Shown: one piece after another, positions 1-4,948 of the stretch
Position numbering within the stretch: position 1 is the stretch's first letter
Layout of the letters: the number at the start of each line of letters is the position of its first letter
Assembly: GCA_964555675.1 (NCBI GenBank)
Contig: CAZKTU010000307.1
Coordinates: 1-6,918 of the forward strand
DNA length: 6,918 bases
Direction of reading: 5' to 3'
Source of the DNA: CAIWXH01 sp964555675
Lineage (GTDB): Bacteria > Chloroflexota > Chloroflexia > Chloroflexales > Chloroflexaceae
Notes under the pieces: generated by a model
Databases searched by the model: none
What the model saw: only the letters and a program-made list of their open reading frames with translations
Told to the model about the DNA's origin: nothing
Position numbers and translations under genes: made by a program

Positions 1-817
1 TGCTGGCCTCGCGGTAGATCAGCTCGCACAGGGTGTCGACGTCGAGCTCGCTGCGGATAATCGCCCGGCTGACCTCATTGAGCAGGGCCAGCTCGCGCAC
101 CGAGCGCCGCTGCGTGGCCAGGTTGAGCGTGGCGCGCCGCACGGCCGCCGCGGCGGCCACCAGGGCCAGCCCGCCGAGCAGAAAGTAGGCCCCGCCCAGG
201 CGGGTGTAGATCGCGGCGCCCAGCAGGGCCAGGGGCAGGGGGGCCAGCTCGGCGCCGATCGCTAGGCGCCATGTGCTGCGCCACCAGGTGGCCAGCCCGC
301 TGCCCCCGCCCTGCAGCAGCTCGCGCCCCACGCGGGCCAGTTGCAAGAGCACGGCGAAGGCGAGGATGCTCCAGAGCAGCAGGGCCCCCTGGTCGAGGCT
401 GGCCGGGTCGTACTGGGGCCGGCCTGTGGCGGCCGTGGCCATGGCCGCCCCGGCGAGGATGGCGGCGGCGCGGATGCCGCCGCGCATGAACGGGCGGGCC
501 CCCAGCAGGTAGAAGCTGCGCGGGCGATTGTAGAGCAGCACGAGCAGGGCGCCCGAGAGCGCACCCTCGAGGGCGGCGATCAGGGCCGCGGCGGCCGGGC
601 CGAGGGCCATCGAGGCCGTGAGCAGCACAATTCCGCCGAGGCTGTAGACGTCGGCCGGGGGGACGCGGAAGCTCAGGGTGTCGATGGCGAGGGCCAGGGC
701 CGCGAAGAGCAGCAGGCTGGCCAGGGGGGTGGCGAGCTGGGGGGTGGAGAGCAGCCAGACCCAGCCGATAGCGCCGACGGCCAGCGCGTAGAGGATCAGC
801 AGACGCTCGCGATTCAC
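1..817 (-). CDS. Multi-pass membrane GAF-domain sensor protein (C-terminus beyond window)
   Basis: The frame is open from a GTG at 817-815 to the left edge: 272 codons with no stop. The first 225 or so residues are hydrophobic, with six to eight probable membrane helices (roughly residues 6-24, 31-45, 57-72, 74-95, 115-131, 148-164 and 190-224). A basic linker follows (about 225-240). The typical opening of a GAF domain comes next, with LLNEVSRAI near 245-253 and ELDVDTLCELIY near 256-267, and is cut by the edge. The GTG is chosen because it overlaps the TGA of the upstream kinase gene (GTGA, 4 bases); I see no Shine-Dalgarno, so translational coupling is likely. Membrane-GAF proteins of this layout usually end in a histidine kinase, GGDEF, HD-GYP or SpoIIE-type phosphatase domain. 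Beside an RsbW-like kinase and STAS proteins, a SpoIIE/RsbU-type phosphatase would fit best, but that is inference. Confidence 0.8.
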   Translation of the reverse strand, partial: MNRERLLILYALAVGAIGWVWLLSTPQLATPLASLLLFAALALAIDTLSFRVPPADVYSLGGIVLLTASMALGPAAAALIAALEGALSGALLVLLYNRPRSFYLLGARPFMRGGIRAAAILAGAAMATAATGRPQYDPASLDQGALLLWSILAFAVLLQLARVGRELLQGGGSGLATWWRSTWRLAIGAELAPLPLALLGAAIYTRLGGAYFLLGGLALVAAAAAVRRATLNLATQRRSVRELALLNEVSRAIIRSELDVDTLCELIYREAS

Positions 818-1557
818 ACGTGTTTCTGGCCGAACAGGGGCCGCGCCTCGTCGACCGTGCTGTGGATGGCAAAGACCTGGGTGAAGCCGGTGAGGGCGAA
901 GACCTCGTGGACCTGGGGCTGCAGGCCGGCCAGGCGCAGCTCGCCCCCGAGGGTCATCAGCTCTTTGCGGATGATCAGGAGCGCGCGCAGGCCGCTGCTG
1001 GAGAGGAAGGTCACCGCCGACAGGTCGAGCAGGATGAAGCGCGAGCCGGCGCCGATCTGCTCGTGGACCTCGCGGTTGAGCTGGGGCGCGGTGACTGCGT
1101 CGACCCGGCCCTTGATCGGCATCACCACAACCTCGTCGCGGGGGCCGGTGGTGATGTATTTGACCATGGTGAGCACGTTGCCGCCCTGGGGGTTAAAATC
1201 GAAGCGGACTTCGTCCATCAGCCGGGTGATCAGGTAGAGGCCCAGGCCGCCGACCTGGCGCTCCTCCAGGGGCGAGGTAATATCGGGGGGCGGGACATTC
1301 TGCGGGTCGAACTGGCGGCCATAGTCGCGCAAGGCCACGATAAAGCGGTTGCCCTCGCAGCTCCACGAGAGGGTCAGATCGCCCGGGTTGTCAGGGTCGT
1401 AGGCGTGCTGAATGACATTGGTGGCGGCCTCGTCGACGGCCAGTTGCACCTGCCATGTCGCCCGCTCGTCGAGACCTGCCAGCTCAGCGGCTTCGGTGAC
1501 GAAGGCGCTGATTTTCGCCAGGGCGTCGAGGTCGGCGGTGAGGGTGATGCTATCCAT
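814..1557 (-). CDS. RsbW-like HATPase kinase fused to a C-terminal STAS domain
   Basis: This 247-residue protein has two domains. Residues 1-135 form a GHKL ATPase of the RsbW/SpoIIAB type. Its N-box is LAVDEAATNVIQHAY, with E43 and N47. Its G1-like box is D78-Y-G80-R-Q-F-D-P and its G2 box is G103-G-L-G106-L. Residues 141-247 form a STAS domain with LDLSAVTFLSSSGLRALL at about 177-194; S187 aligns with the serine phosphorylated in SpoIIAA. Family members phosphorylate STAS partners and release or sequester a regulator, often a sigma factor. Here kinase and possible substrate share one chain. I chose ATG 1557 because the frame upstream to 1611 runs through an intergenic hairpin and lies outside the domain. 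No clear Shine-Dalgarno precedes it. The gene follows the free STAS gene after 71 bases and overlaps the membrane-GAF gene by 4. The true client, sigma factor or otherwise, cannot be told from this window. Confidence 0.93.
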   Translation of the reverse strand: MDSITLTADLDALAKISAFVTEAAELAGLDERATWQVQLAVDEAATNVIQHAYDPDNPGDLTLSWSCEGNRFIVALRDYGRQFDPQNVPPPDITSPLEERQVGGLGLYLITRLMDEVRFDFNPQGGNVLTMVKYITTGPRDEVVVMPIKGRVDAVTAPQLNREVHEQIGAGSRFILLDLSAVTFLSSSGLRALLIIRKELMTLGGELRLAGLQPQVHEVFALTGFTQVFAIHSTVDEARPLFGQKHV

Positions 1558-1568
1558 AATGGAAGGAT

Positions 1569-1623
1569 GAAGCGTAAAAGATGCAGGATGCGGCGAACCG
1601 GCATCCTGCATCTATGACGCTTC
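1569..1623 (-). repeat. Nested inverted repeat filling the STAS-kinase gap
   Basis: The outer 7-bp arms are GAAGCGT (1569-1575) and ACGCTTC (1617-1623). A 3x3 internal loop separates them from perfect 13-bp arms, AGATGCAGGATGC (1579-1591) and GCATCCTGCATCT (1601-1613), around a 9-base loop. The structure begins 5 bases after the STAS stop and ends 11 bases before the kinase ATG, so nearly the whole gap is one stem. It could limit read-through, stabilise the upstream mRNA, bring the stop next to the next start, or be a small REP-like repeat. The base-pairing is read directly; the role is inference. Confidence 0.85.
1576..1613 (-). terminator. Possible intrinsic terminator or attenuator within the cluster
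   Basis: On the minus strand the 13-bp stem (1613-1601 paired with 1591-1579) is followed directly by T residues: the last arm runs into TCTTTTAC. A strong stem with a short U-run resembles a weak Rho-independent terminator. Its place inside an apparent operon suggests partial termination, giving more of the free STAS protein than of the kinase. The U-run is only four bases long, so full termination is doubtful. Confidence 0.45.
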
Positions 1624-1628
1624 GAAAT

Positions 1629-1979
1629 TCAAAATGAGCCCACCGCCTCGACGGTATCGCTGTACAGCTCGAAGAGCGAGGTGAAGCCGGTCAGGTCGAA
1701 AACCTCTTTGATCCGGGGCGGAAGATTGGCAATCCGAATGTCGCCGCCCTCAAGATCGGTGATCTTCCACTCGCGGGCCTTCTTGCGGGCTTCGATCAGC
1801 ACCCGTAGACCGGGGCTGCTGATATAGTCGAGCTTCGCAAGATCGAGGACGATCCGGTAACGACCCTCGTCGAATAAAGCGTCGATCTGTTGCTTCAGCT
1901 GTGTGGCCGTGGCCGCGTCGATACGGCCCGACACCTCGACCAGATCGACCCGGTTGAAGCGACGGTGCTCAATGTTCAT
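1629..1979 (-). CDS. Stand-alone STAS-domain protein (anti-anti-sigma factor-like)
   Basis: This 116-residue protein consists of one STAS domain, the usual size for SpoIIAA/RsbV-type proteins. The opening strand and turn (VDLVEVSGRIDAATA, residues 11-25) and the phosphorylation loop LDYISSPGLRVL (50-61) are clear. S55 aligns with the serine that RsbW-type kinases phosphorylate. The usual Asp before it is Ser here, and the following Ser is Pro. The C-terminal helix EVFDLTGFTSLFELY (92-106) closely matches the end of the STAS domain in the downstream kinase fusion. The ATG at 1979 is preferred over the TTG at 1982 because GAGGAGGG at 1991-1984 sits about five bases before the ATG. By hand count two 60-base lines are 55-57% GC, against 72-80% in lines of the HEAT and MutL genes. 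Its likely role is substrate of the neighbouring kinase, binding a partner when unphosphorylated. Confidence 0.93.
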   Translation of the reverse strand: MNIEHRRFNRVDLVEVSGRIDAATATQLKQQIDALFDEGRYRIVLDLAKLDYISSPGLRVLIEARKKAREWKITDLEGGDIRIANLPPRIKEVFDLTGFTSLFELYSDTVEAVGSF

Positions 1980-1983
1980 CAAG

Positions 1984-1991
1984 CCCTCCTC
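1984..1991 (-). promoter_or_regulatory. Strong Shine-Dalgarno that fixes the STAS start
   Basis: On the minus strand GAGGAGGG is followed by CTTG and then ATG (1979-1977). The spacing suits the ATG and is too short for the in-frame TTG at 1982. This is the strongest ribosome site in the minus-strand cluster, in line with high synthesis of the STAS protein. Confidence 0.85.
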
Positions 1992-2020
1992 AAGACGGCC
2001 AAGCGTTCCAAAGCATAAAT

Positions 2021-2029
2021 ATTATAGCA
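2021..2029 (-). promoter_or_regulatory. Extended -10 promoter of the STAS/kinase/GAF cluster
   Basis: The minus strand reads TGCTATAAT, a perfect TATAAT with the TGn extension. No TTGACA-like -35 lies 16-18 bases upstream. Transcription would start near 2014, giving a leader of about 35 bases before ATG 1979. The same 10-mer ATTATAGCAT (plus strand) occurs at 3277-3286 before the HEAT gene. Confidence 0.7.
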
Positions 2030-2062
2030 TACGCTACAGAAAGGCTTGCCGAGAGGGGAGGG

Positions 2063-2083
2063 TGGAGGGGCCGGGCCCCTCCA
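2063..2083 (-). terminator. GC-rich hairpin after the HEAT gene, no U-run
   Basis: Arms TGGAGGGGC (2063-2071) and GCCCCTCCA (2075-2083) pair perfectly over 9 bp around CGG. The hairpin lies 34 bases past the HEAT stop and before the STAS promoter, where a terminator would be expected. No T-run follows on either strand, so it may instead be an mRNA 3'-end stabiliser. Confidence 0.4.
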
Positions 2084-2117
2084 GGTCCGGTTTCGAGGCG
2101 AGTGGCGCGGGCGGGGC

Positions 2118-3209
2118 TCAGACGGTCAGCGGCTCCGAGGGGGCGCGGGCGGGGTTGAGCGGCATGGTGGCCCGGATCTTCCGCAGGCGGGTCAGGGCGT
2201 CTACTGCCGCCTCGTGGACGTTGGCGTCGGGGTCTTCCATGGCCTTGGTCAGCGCGCTGAGCACGGTGTGGGTGGCGGCCGCCCCGCCGATGCGCCCCAG
2301 GGCACGGGCTGCGGCCTCGCGGGCGTAGGCGTCGCTGTCGGCTACCAGATCGGTCAGCCGATCAATCAGGGCCGGCGTGCCCGCCAGCTCGCCGAGCTGG
2401 CTGAGGGCCAGGGCGGCCGCCGAACGCACGAAGCTGTCTTCGTCGCCCAGGCAGAAGCCCAGGTGATCGATCAGCTGGGGCGAGGCGATACGGTCGCGCA
2501 GCGAGCCCAGGGTGCGCGCGGCGGCGTAGCGCGTCTCGAGGTCGCAGTCGTAGAGGGCCACCTTGGTGAGGGCCTTGACCATCGGCGGCGGCGGCGTGCC
2601 CGCGAACTGGCCCAGCATGCGCGCGGCGGCTGCGCGCACATGCGAGGCGCTATCGCTCAGGCCGTCGTGGAGCAGGACCAGGTCGGCGGCGCTGTAGTGC
2701 CCATTGCGCAGGCGCAGGCTGCGGATCGTCTCGTAGCGCGACTGCCAGCCCGGGTCGTGGAGCAGACGCCGCAGCTGGCCGAACTCGCTGGGGCTGTAGG
2801 CGTCAAGCTCGGCGAGCAGGGTCAGGCGCAGCCACTCGTCGCGGCTGCTGTTGAGCCGCTGGCGGGCCAGGTGGATGACGTTCAGCGTCACCAGGAGCTG
2901 CTCGACGGCCACCCGCAGCTCGCTGCGCGTGCGCAGCTCGCGCTCGATCAGGTGGGCGACCTGGAAGCGCATCTGCGTGGCCCGCCGTACGATCATGTCG
3001 GCCCCAGGGCCGCGCGTGATCTCGGCGAGGGCCAACACCGCGGCCACAGGCTCGCTCTGAAACGCCTCGAGGAACGGCTCGAGCGTGCGCACCCCCAGGT
3101 AGCCGAGCACCGAGGCGGTGCCCGCAATCTGGATATCTTGGCGCGGGTTGCGTGTGAAGCCGGCCAGCCGATCCGCGATGCTGGCCCGCCAGATCTCTTG
3201 GTCAAACAT
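2118..3209 (-). CDS. HEAT-repeat protein of unknown partner
   Basis: This 363-residue helical protein has no visible signal peptide or membrane helix, so it is probably cytoplasmic. Five HEAT-like units cover about residues 174-345. Their second helices are VRAAAARMLG (191), TRYAAARTLGSL (226), VRSAAALALSQLG (261), AREAAARALGRIG (296) and VHEAAVDALTRL (331), an exact 35-residue period. The first 160 residues are helical and less regular. The C-terminal 18 residues look disordered (Pro/Ala-rich). Such arrays are protein-binding scaffolds; I see no catalytic residues and cannot name the partner. It is transcribed towards the STAS/kinase cluster, 138 bases upstream of it, but that cluster has its own promoter. 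ATG 3209 is the first usable start: an in-frame TAG at 3218-3216 blocks extension. No good Shine-Dalgarno precedes it, and its leader holds an inverted repeat. Confidence 0.88.
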   Translation of the reverse strand: MFDQEIWRASIADRLAGFTRNPRQDIQIAGTASVLGYLGVRTLEPFLEAFQSEPVAAVLALAEITRGPGADMIVRRATQMRFQVAHLIERELRTRSELRVAVEQLLVTLNVIHLARQRLNSSRDEWLRLTLLAELDAYSPSEFGQLRRLLHDPGWQSRYETIRSLRLRNGHYSAADLVLLHDGLSDSASHVRAAAARMLGQFAGTPPPPMVKALTKVALYDCDLETRYAAARTLGSLRDRIASPQLIDHLGFCLGDEDSFVRSAAALALSQLGELAGTPALIDRLTDLVADSDAYAREAAARALGRIGGAAATHTVLSALTKAMEDPDANVHEAAVDALTRLRKIRATMPLNPARAPSEPLTV

Positions 3210-3215
3210 AGGCGT

Positions 3216-3260
3216 CTATGACAGAGGGTAGTGGCTACGAGGCGATGAATAATCTGTCAT
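3216..3260 (-). other. Possible 14-codon leader ORF upstream of the HEAT gene
   Basis: ATG at 3260 opens a 14-codon frame (MTDYSSPRSHYPLS) ending in TAG at 3218-3216, in frame with the HEAT start two codons later. AGGAG (3265-3261) touches the ATG with no spacer, which is poor spacing. It could be a leader peptide, an old start cut off by a stop, or chance. Confidence 0.2.
3218..3260 (-). repeat. Inverted repeat in the HEAT gene leader
   Basis: Perfect 8-bp arms ATGACAGA (3218-3225) and TCTGTCAT (3253-3260) enclose 27 bases that contain a small GTAG-tgg-CTAC hairpin (3228-3238). The repeat lies between the proposed transcription start (about 3270) and the HEAT ATG, so it could fold in the leader RNA or be a split operator. 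Confidence 0.5.
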
Positions 3261-3276
3261 CTCCTGCTTACGAGGA

Positions 3277-3285
3277 ATTATAGCA
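3277..3285 (-). promoter_or_regulatory. Extended -10 promoter of the HEAT gene
   Basis: The minus strand reads TGCTATAAT, identical to the element before the STAS gene. No -35 match is visible at the normal distance. The start would be near 3270, with a leader of about 60 bases. Confidence 0.7.
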
Positions 3286-3303
3286 TGTGGCCGTTGCCAG
3301 GGC

Positions 3304-3332
3304 CTGACGAAAGCTTGCGTACAGATTACAAT
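3304..3332 (+). promoter_or_regulatory. Possible promoter for the plus-strand genes
   Basis: CTGACG (3304-3309), a 17-base spacer and TACAAT (3327-3332) give a fair sigma-70-type match reading toward the microprotein genes. It lies back to back with the HEAT promoter, making a divergent pair. An alternative weak extended -10, TGCTATGGT, lies at 3352-3360. Confidence 0.4.
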
Positions 3333-3412
3333 AGCGCAAGGGCCCGGGGCCTGCTATGGTCCTGTGGTACCATCTAGCCGCACCGCTGCCAGGCCGCCTG
3401 GGCCGAGCGCCG

Positions 3413-3435
3413 AAAGGAGAGGCGGGCTTTCCCGC
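3413..3435 (+). promoter_or_regulatory. Distant Shine-Dalgarno with a hairpin before the start
   Basis: AAAGGAGA (3413-3420) lies 21 bases from ATG 3442, too far for normal initiation. Between them GCGGG (3422-3426) and CCCGC (3431-3435) can pair around CTTT. Folding would bring the Shine-Dalgarno to about 7 bases from the ATG. No start codon lies at the normal distance in any frame. Confidence 0.4.
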
Positions 3436-3441
3436 TACCCC

Positions 3442-3624
3442 ATGATCCCTGAGCCGAACGATGTCGAGCAGAGCGTCCGCCGGGTGCGGCGCGGCTGCCT
3501 GTTTATTGCGGCCCTCTTCGCCGCCCTGGGCGTGCTGTTCGTCAGCGCGACGGGCAACCTGTTCTATCTGACGCTGGTGGCGGCGGCTTTGTTCCTGGCC
3601 GTATTCTCACGCTTCGTCCGCTGA
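3442..3624 (+). CDS. Two-helix membrane microprotein, 60 residues
   Basis: I do not recognise a family. The protein starts with an acidic and polar stretch, then a basic cluster RRVRR (13-17). Two hydrophobic segments follow, about 18-35 and 40-56, and it ends in SRFVR. By the positive-inside rule both ends face the cytoplasm, giving a hairpin in the membrane. The frame is open up to 3364, but the 26 extra residues are Arg/Pro/Ser-rich, unlike a conserved N-terminus, so ATG 3442 is preferred despite the unusual ribosome-site spacing. A second two-helix microprotein follows after 39 bases, and then the PP2C gene. Confidence 0.6.
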   Translation: MIPEPNDVEQSVRRVRRGCLFIAALFAALGVLFVSATGNLFYLTLVAAALFLAVFSRFVR

Positions 3625-3663
3625 CGAGGCCCTACGCGGCGCCGCGCGCCGCCGGAGCCGCCC

Positions 3664-3822
3664 ATGCCCCCATCGCCCCTGCGCACAACTCTCTCGCTCG
3701 TCGGGCTGGCCGCCTGCGGGGCCTCCCTCTGGGTGGCCTTCTCGCAGCCCTACACCATCTGGCCGTGGCTGCTGCTCCTGGTTGCCCTGGGCTGCATGTT
3801 CGCGTCGCGACGCCTCAGATAG
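3664..3822 (+). CDS. Two-helix membrane microprotein, 52 residues
   Basis: I do not recognise a family. ATG 3664 is preceded by GGAG (3654-3657) at a normal 6-base spacing. The product has a short basic N-terminus (R7), hydrophobic segments at about 8-27 and 30-47 joined by QPYTIW, and a basic end SRRLR. That predicts a membrane hairpin with both ends in the cytoplasm, the same design as the preceding 60-residue protein. I see no convincing sequence identity between the two. The stop is TAG 3820-3822, and the PP2C start is 102 bases downstream behind its own promoter element. Confidence 0.6.
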   Translation: MPPSPLRTTLSLVGLAACGASLWVAFSQPYTIWPWLLLLVALGCMFASRRLR

Positions 3823-3872
3823 GGGGCCCTTTGACGCGCCAATCGCAGGGGTCGCCGCAGGTGACCCAATAG

Positions 3873-3881
3873 TGGTATACT
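3873..3881 (+). promoter_or_regulatory. Extended -10 promoter of the PP2C gene
   Basis: TGGTATACT is a TGn extension plus TATACT, one mismatch from TATAAT. No -35 lies at the usual distance; a TTGACG at 3831-3836 is 39 bases away, too far. The start would be near 3888, with a leader of about 37 bases. The identical 9-mer recurs before mutL. Confidence 0.65.
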
Positions 3882-3924
3882 CTCCGCGCTGACCGCGAGG
3901 GAAGGCCCGCCCGAGGAGCTGACG

Positions 3925-4899
3925 ATGAGAGTGCGCTTCAGCGCTCGCACCCACGTCGGGATGCGGCGCGAAGTCAACCAGGACGCCTACGAGGGCCGGC
4001 AACTCGGCCAGGCCACGCTCCTGGTGGTCTGCGACGGGATGGGCGGCCACGCCGCCGGCGAGGTCGCCAGCCAGCTGGGCGTCGAGACGATCATCGCCAC
4101 CTTCAGCGATCAGCACCCCCCCGACGACGCCCTGCGTCACGCCTTCGTCACCGCCAACCAGCGCATCTATGGCGAGGGCCGCGGCAGCATGGGCACCACC
4201 GGCGTGGCCGCCCTCTTCCTGCACAATAACCTGATCGTGGCCAATGTCGGCGATAGCCGAGCCTACCTCGTGCGCGAGGGCCAGATCAGCCAGATCTCGC
4301 ACGACCACTCGTTCGTCTCAGACCAGGTGGCCGCCGGCCTGATGACCCCCGAGCAGGCCCGCCTGTCGAATGTGCGCAATATCATCACCCGCGCCCTCGG
4401 CCACAGCGCCGAGGTCGAGGTCGATATCTTCACCGTCGCCCTCATGGCCGGCGATACGGTGCTGCTCTCGTCTGATGGGATGCACGGCCTGATCGCCGAC
4501 GACGAGATCGCCGAGGTGGCCGGCATGCTCCCCCTCGACGAGGCCGCCCAGCGCCTGGTCGATCTGGCCAACGAGCGCGGCGGCAGCGATAATATCACCG
4601 TGGTGATCGCCCAGGTCGACGAGCTCGATACCCCCGGCGCCTCAGGCGATACCGCTATCACCACCCCTCTGCCCGAGCTCGCCCCCTCTAGGCCTGCCCC
4701 CAGCGAGCGCCCCCTCTCACGCCTGGGCCTGGCCCTCGCCTCCCTCACCCTTGTCGCCCTGCTCGGCCTCGGGGCTTACCTCTGGGCCGCCGGCGGCTCC
4801 AGCGGCGCCGCCGCCCCCGCCGCCGCCCCCACCCCCGCCCTGACCGCCACCGCCACCCCCGCCCCCGCCACCCCAGTCCCCGCCACGCCAACCCCCTGA
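3925..4899 (+). CDS. Membrane-anchored PP2C-type Ser/Thr protein phosphatase
   Basis: The protein has 324 residues. Residues 1-232 form a bacterial PP2C domain of the PstP/PrpC/Stp type, which removes phosphate from Ser/Thr using two metal ions. Visible motifs are VNQDAY (D20), CDGMGGHAAGE (D37), MGTTGVAAL, NVGDSRAYL (D110), SSDGMHGL (D184) and GGSDNITVV (D222), so the metal-binding aspartates are all present. A Ser/Pro-rich linker follows (about 235-265), then one membrane helix (267-289) and a 35-residue Ala/Pro/Thr tail predicted outside the cell, a PstP-like layout. GAGGAG (3913-3918) lies 6 bases before the ATG. Enzymes of this type usually counter Hanks-type Ser/Thr kinases, but none is in the window. 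It could also act on the phosphorylated STAS proteins encoded nearby, which is inference. mutL follows after 94 bases with its own promoter. Confidence 0.96.
   Translation: MRVRFSARTHVGMRREVNQDAYEGRQLGQATLLVVCDGMGGHAAGEVASQLGVETIIATFSDQHPPDDALRHAFVTANQRIYGEGRGSMGTTGVAALFLHNNLIVANVGDSRAYLVREGQISQISHDHSFVSDQVAAGLMTPEQARLSNVRNIITRALGHSAEVEVDIFTVALMAGDTVLLSSDGMHGLIADDEIAEVAGMLPLDEAAQRLVDLANERGGSDNITVVIAQVDELDTPGASGDTAITTPLPELAPSRPAPSERPLSRLGLALASLTLVALLGLGAYLWAAGGSSGAAAPAAAPTPALTATATPAPATPVPATPTP
4814..4881 (-). other. Two G-quadruplex-type motifs opposite the phosphatase tail codons
   Basis: Seen as G on the minus strand, runs at 4814-4818, 4826-4830, 4832-4836 and 4838-4840 have loops of 7, 1 and 1. 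Runs at 4856-4860, 4862-4866, 4871-4874 and 4878-4881 have loops of 1, 4 and 3. Both sets fit the four-run, loop 1-7 rule. The motif may only reflect C-rich Pro/Ala codons. Confidence 0.5.
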
Positions 4900-4948
4900 G
4901 CGCCCGCCTCCTCCCGCAAGTTCGCGAGCGCTGCGTCGCCGGGACGAA

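Noticed and set aside
75..872. 265-codon minus-strand frame within the membrane-GAF region
   Set aside because: It is Arg/Pro/Gly-rich with no hydrophobic segments. The neighbouring frame starting at 817 gives regular membrane helices and a GAF start.
1558..1611. Earlier kinase start at ATG 1611
   Set aside because: The 18 extra residues are encoded by the intergenic hairpin, no Shine-Dalgarno precedes it, and they lie before the domain's first strand.
820..1617. 265-codon open frame on the plus strand opposite the kinase-STAS gene
   Set aside because: It lacks domain motifs, while the minus-strand frame has complete ATPase and STAS motifs.
2046..3221. 391-codon open frame on the plus strand opposite the HEAT gene
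   Set aside because: The product is Arg/Gly/Gln-rich without a family motif. Its antisense frame is the HEAT protein with clear repeats, so it is a by-product of GC-rich codon use.
3344..3373. Short GC palindrome and ATGGT/ACCAT pairing before the microprotein genes
   Set aside because: Arms are five bases or fewer and expected by chance in such GC-rich DNA.
3831..3881. TTGACG at 3831 as the -35 of the PP2C promoter
   Set aside because: It is 39 bases from TATACT, far beyond the usual 16-18.
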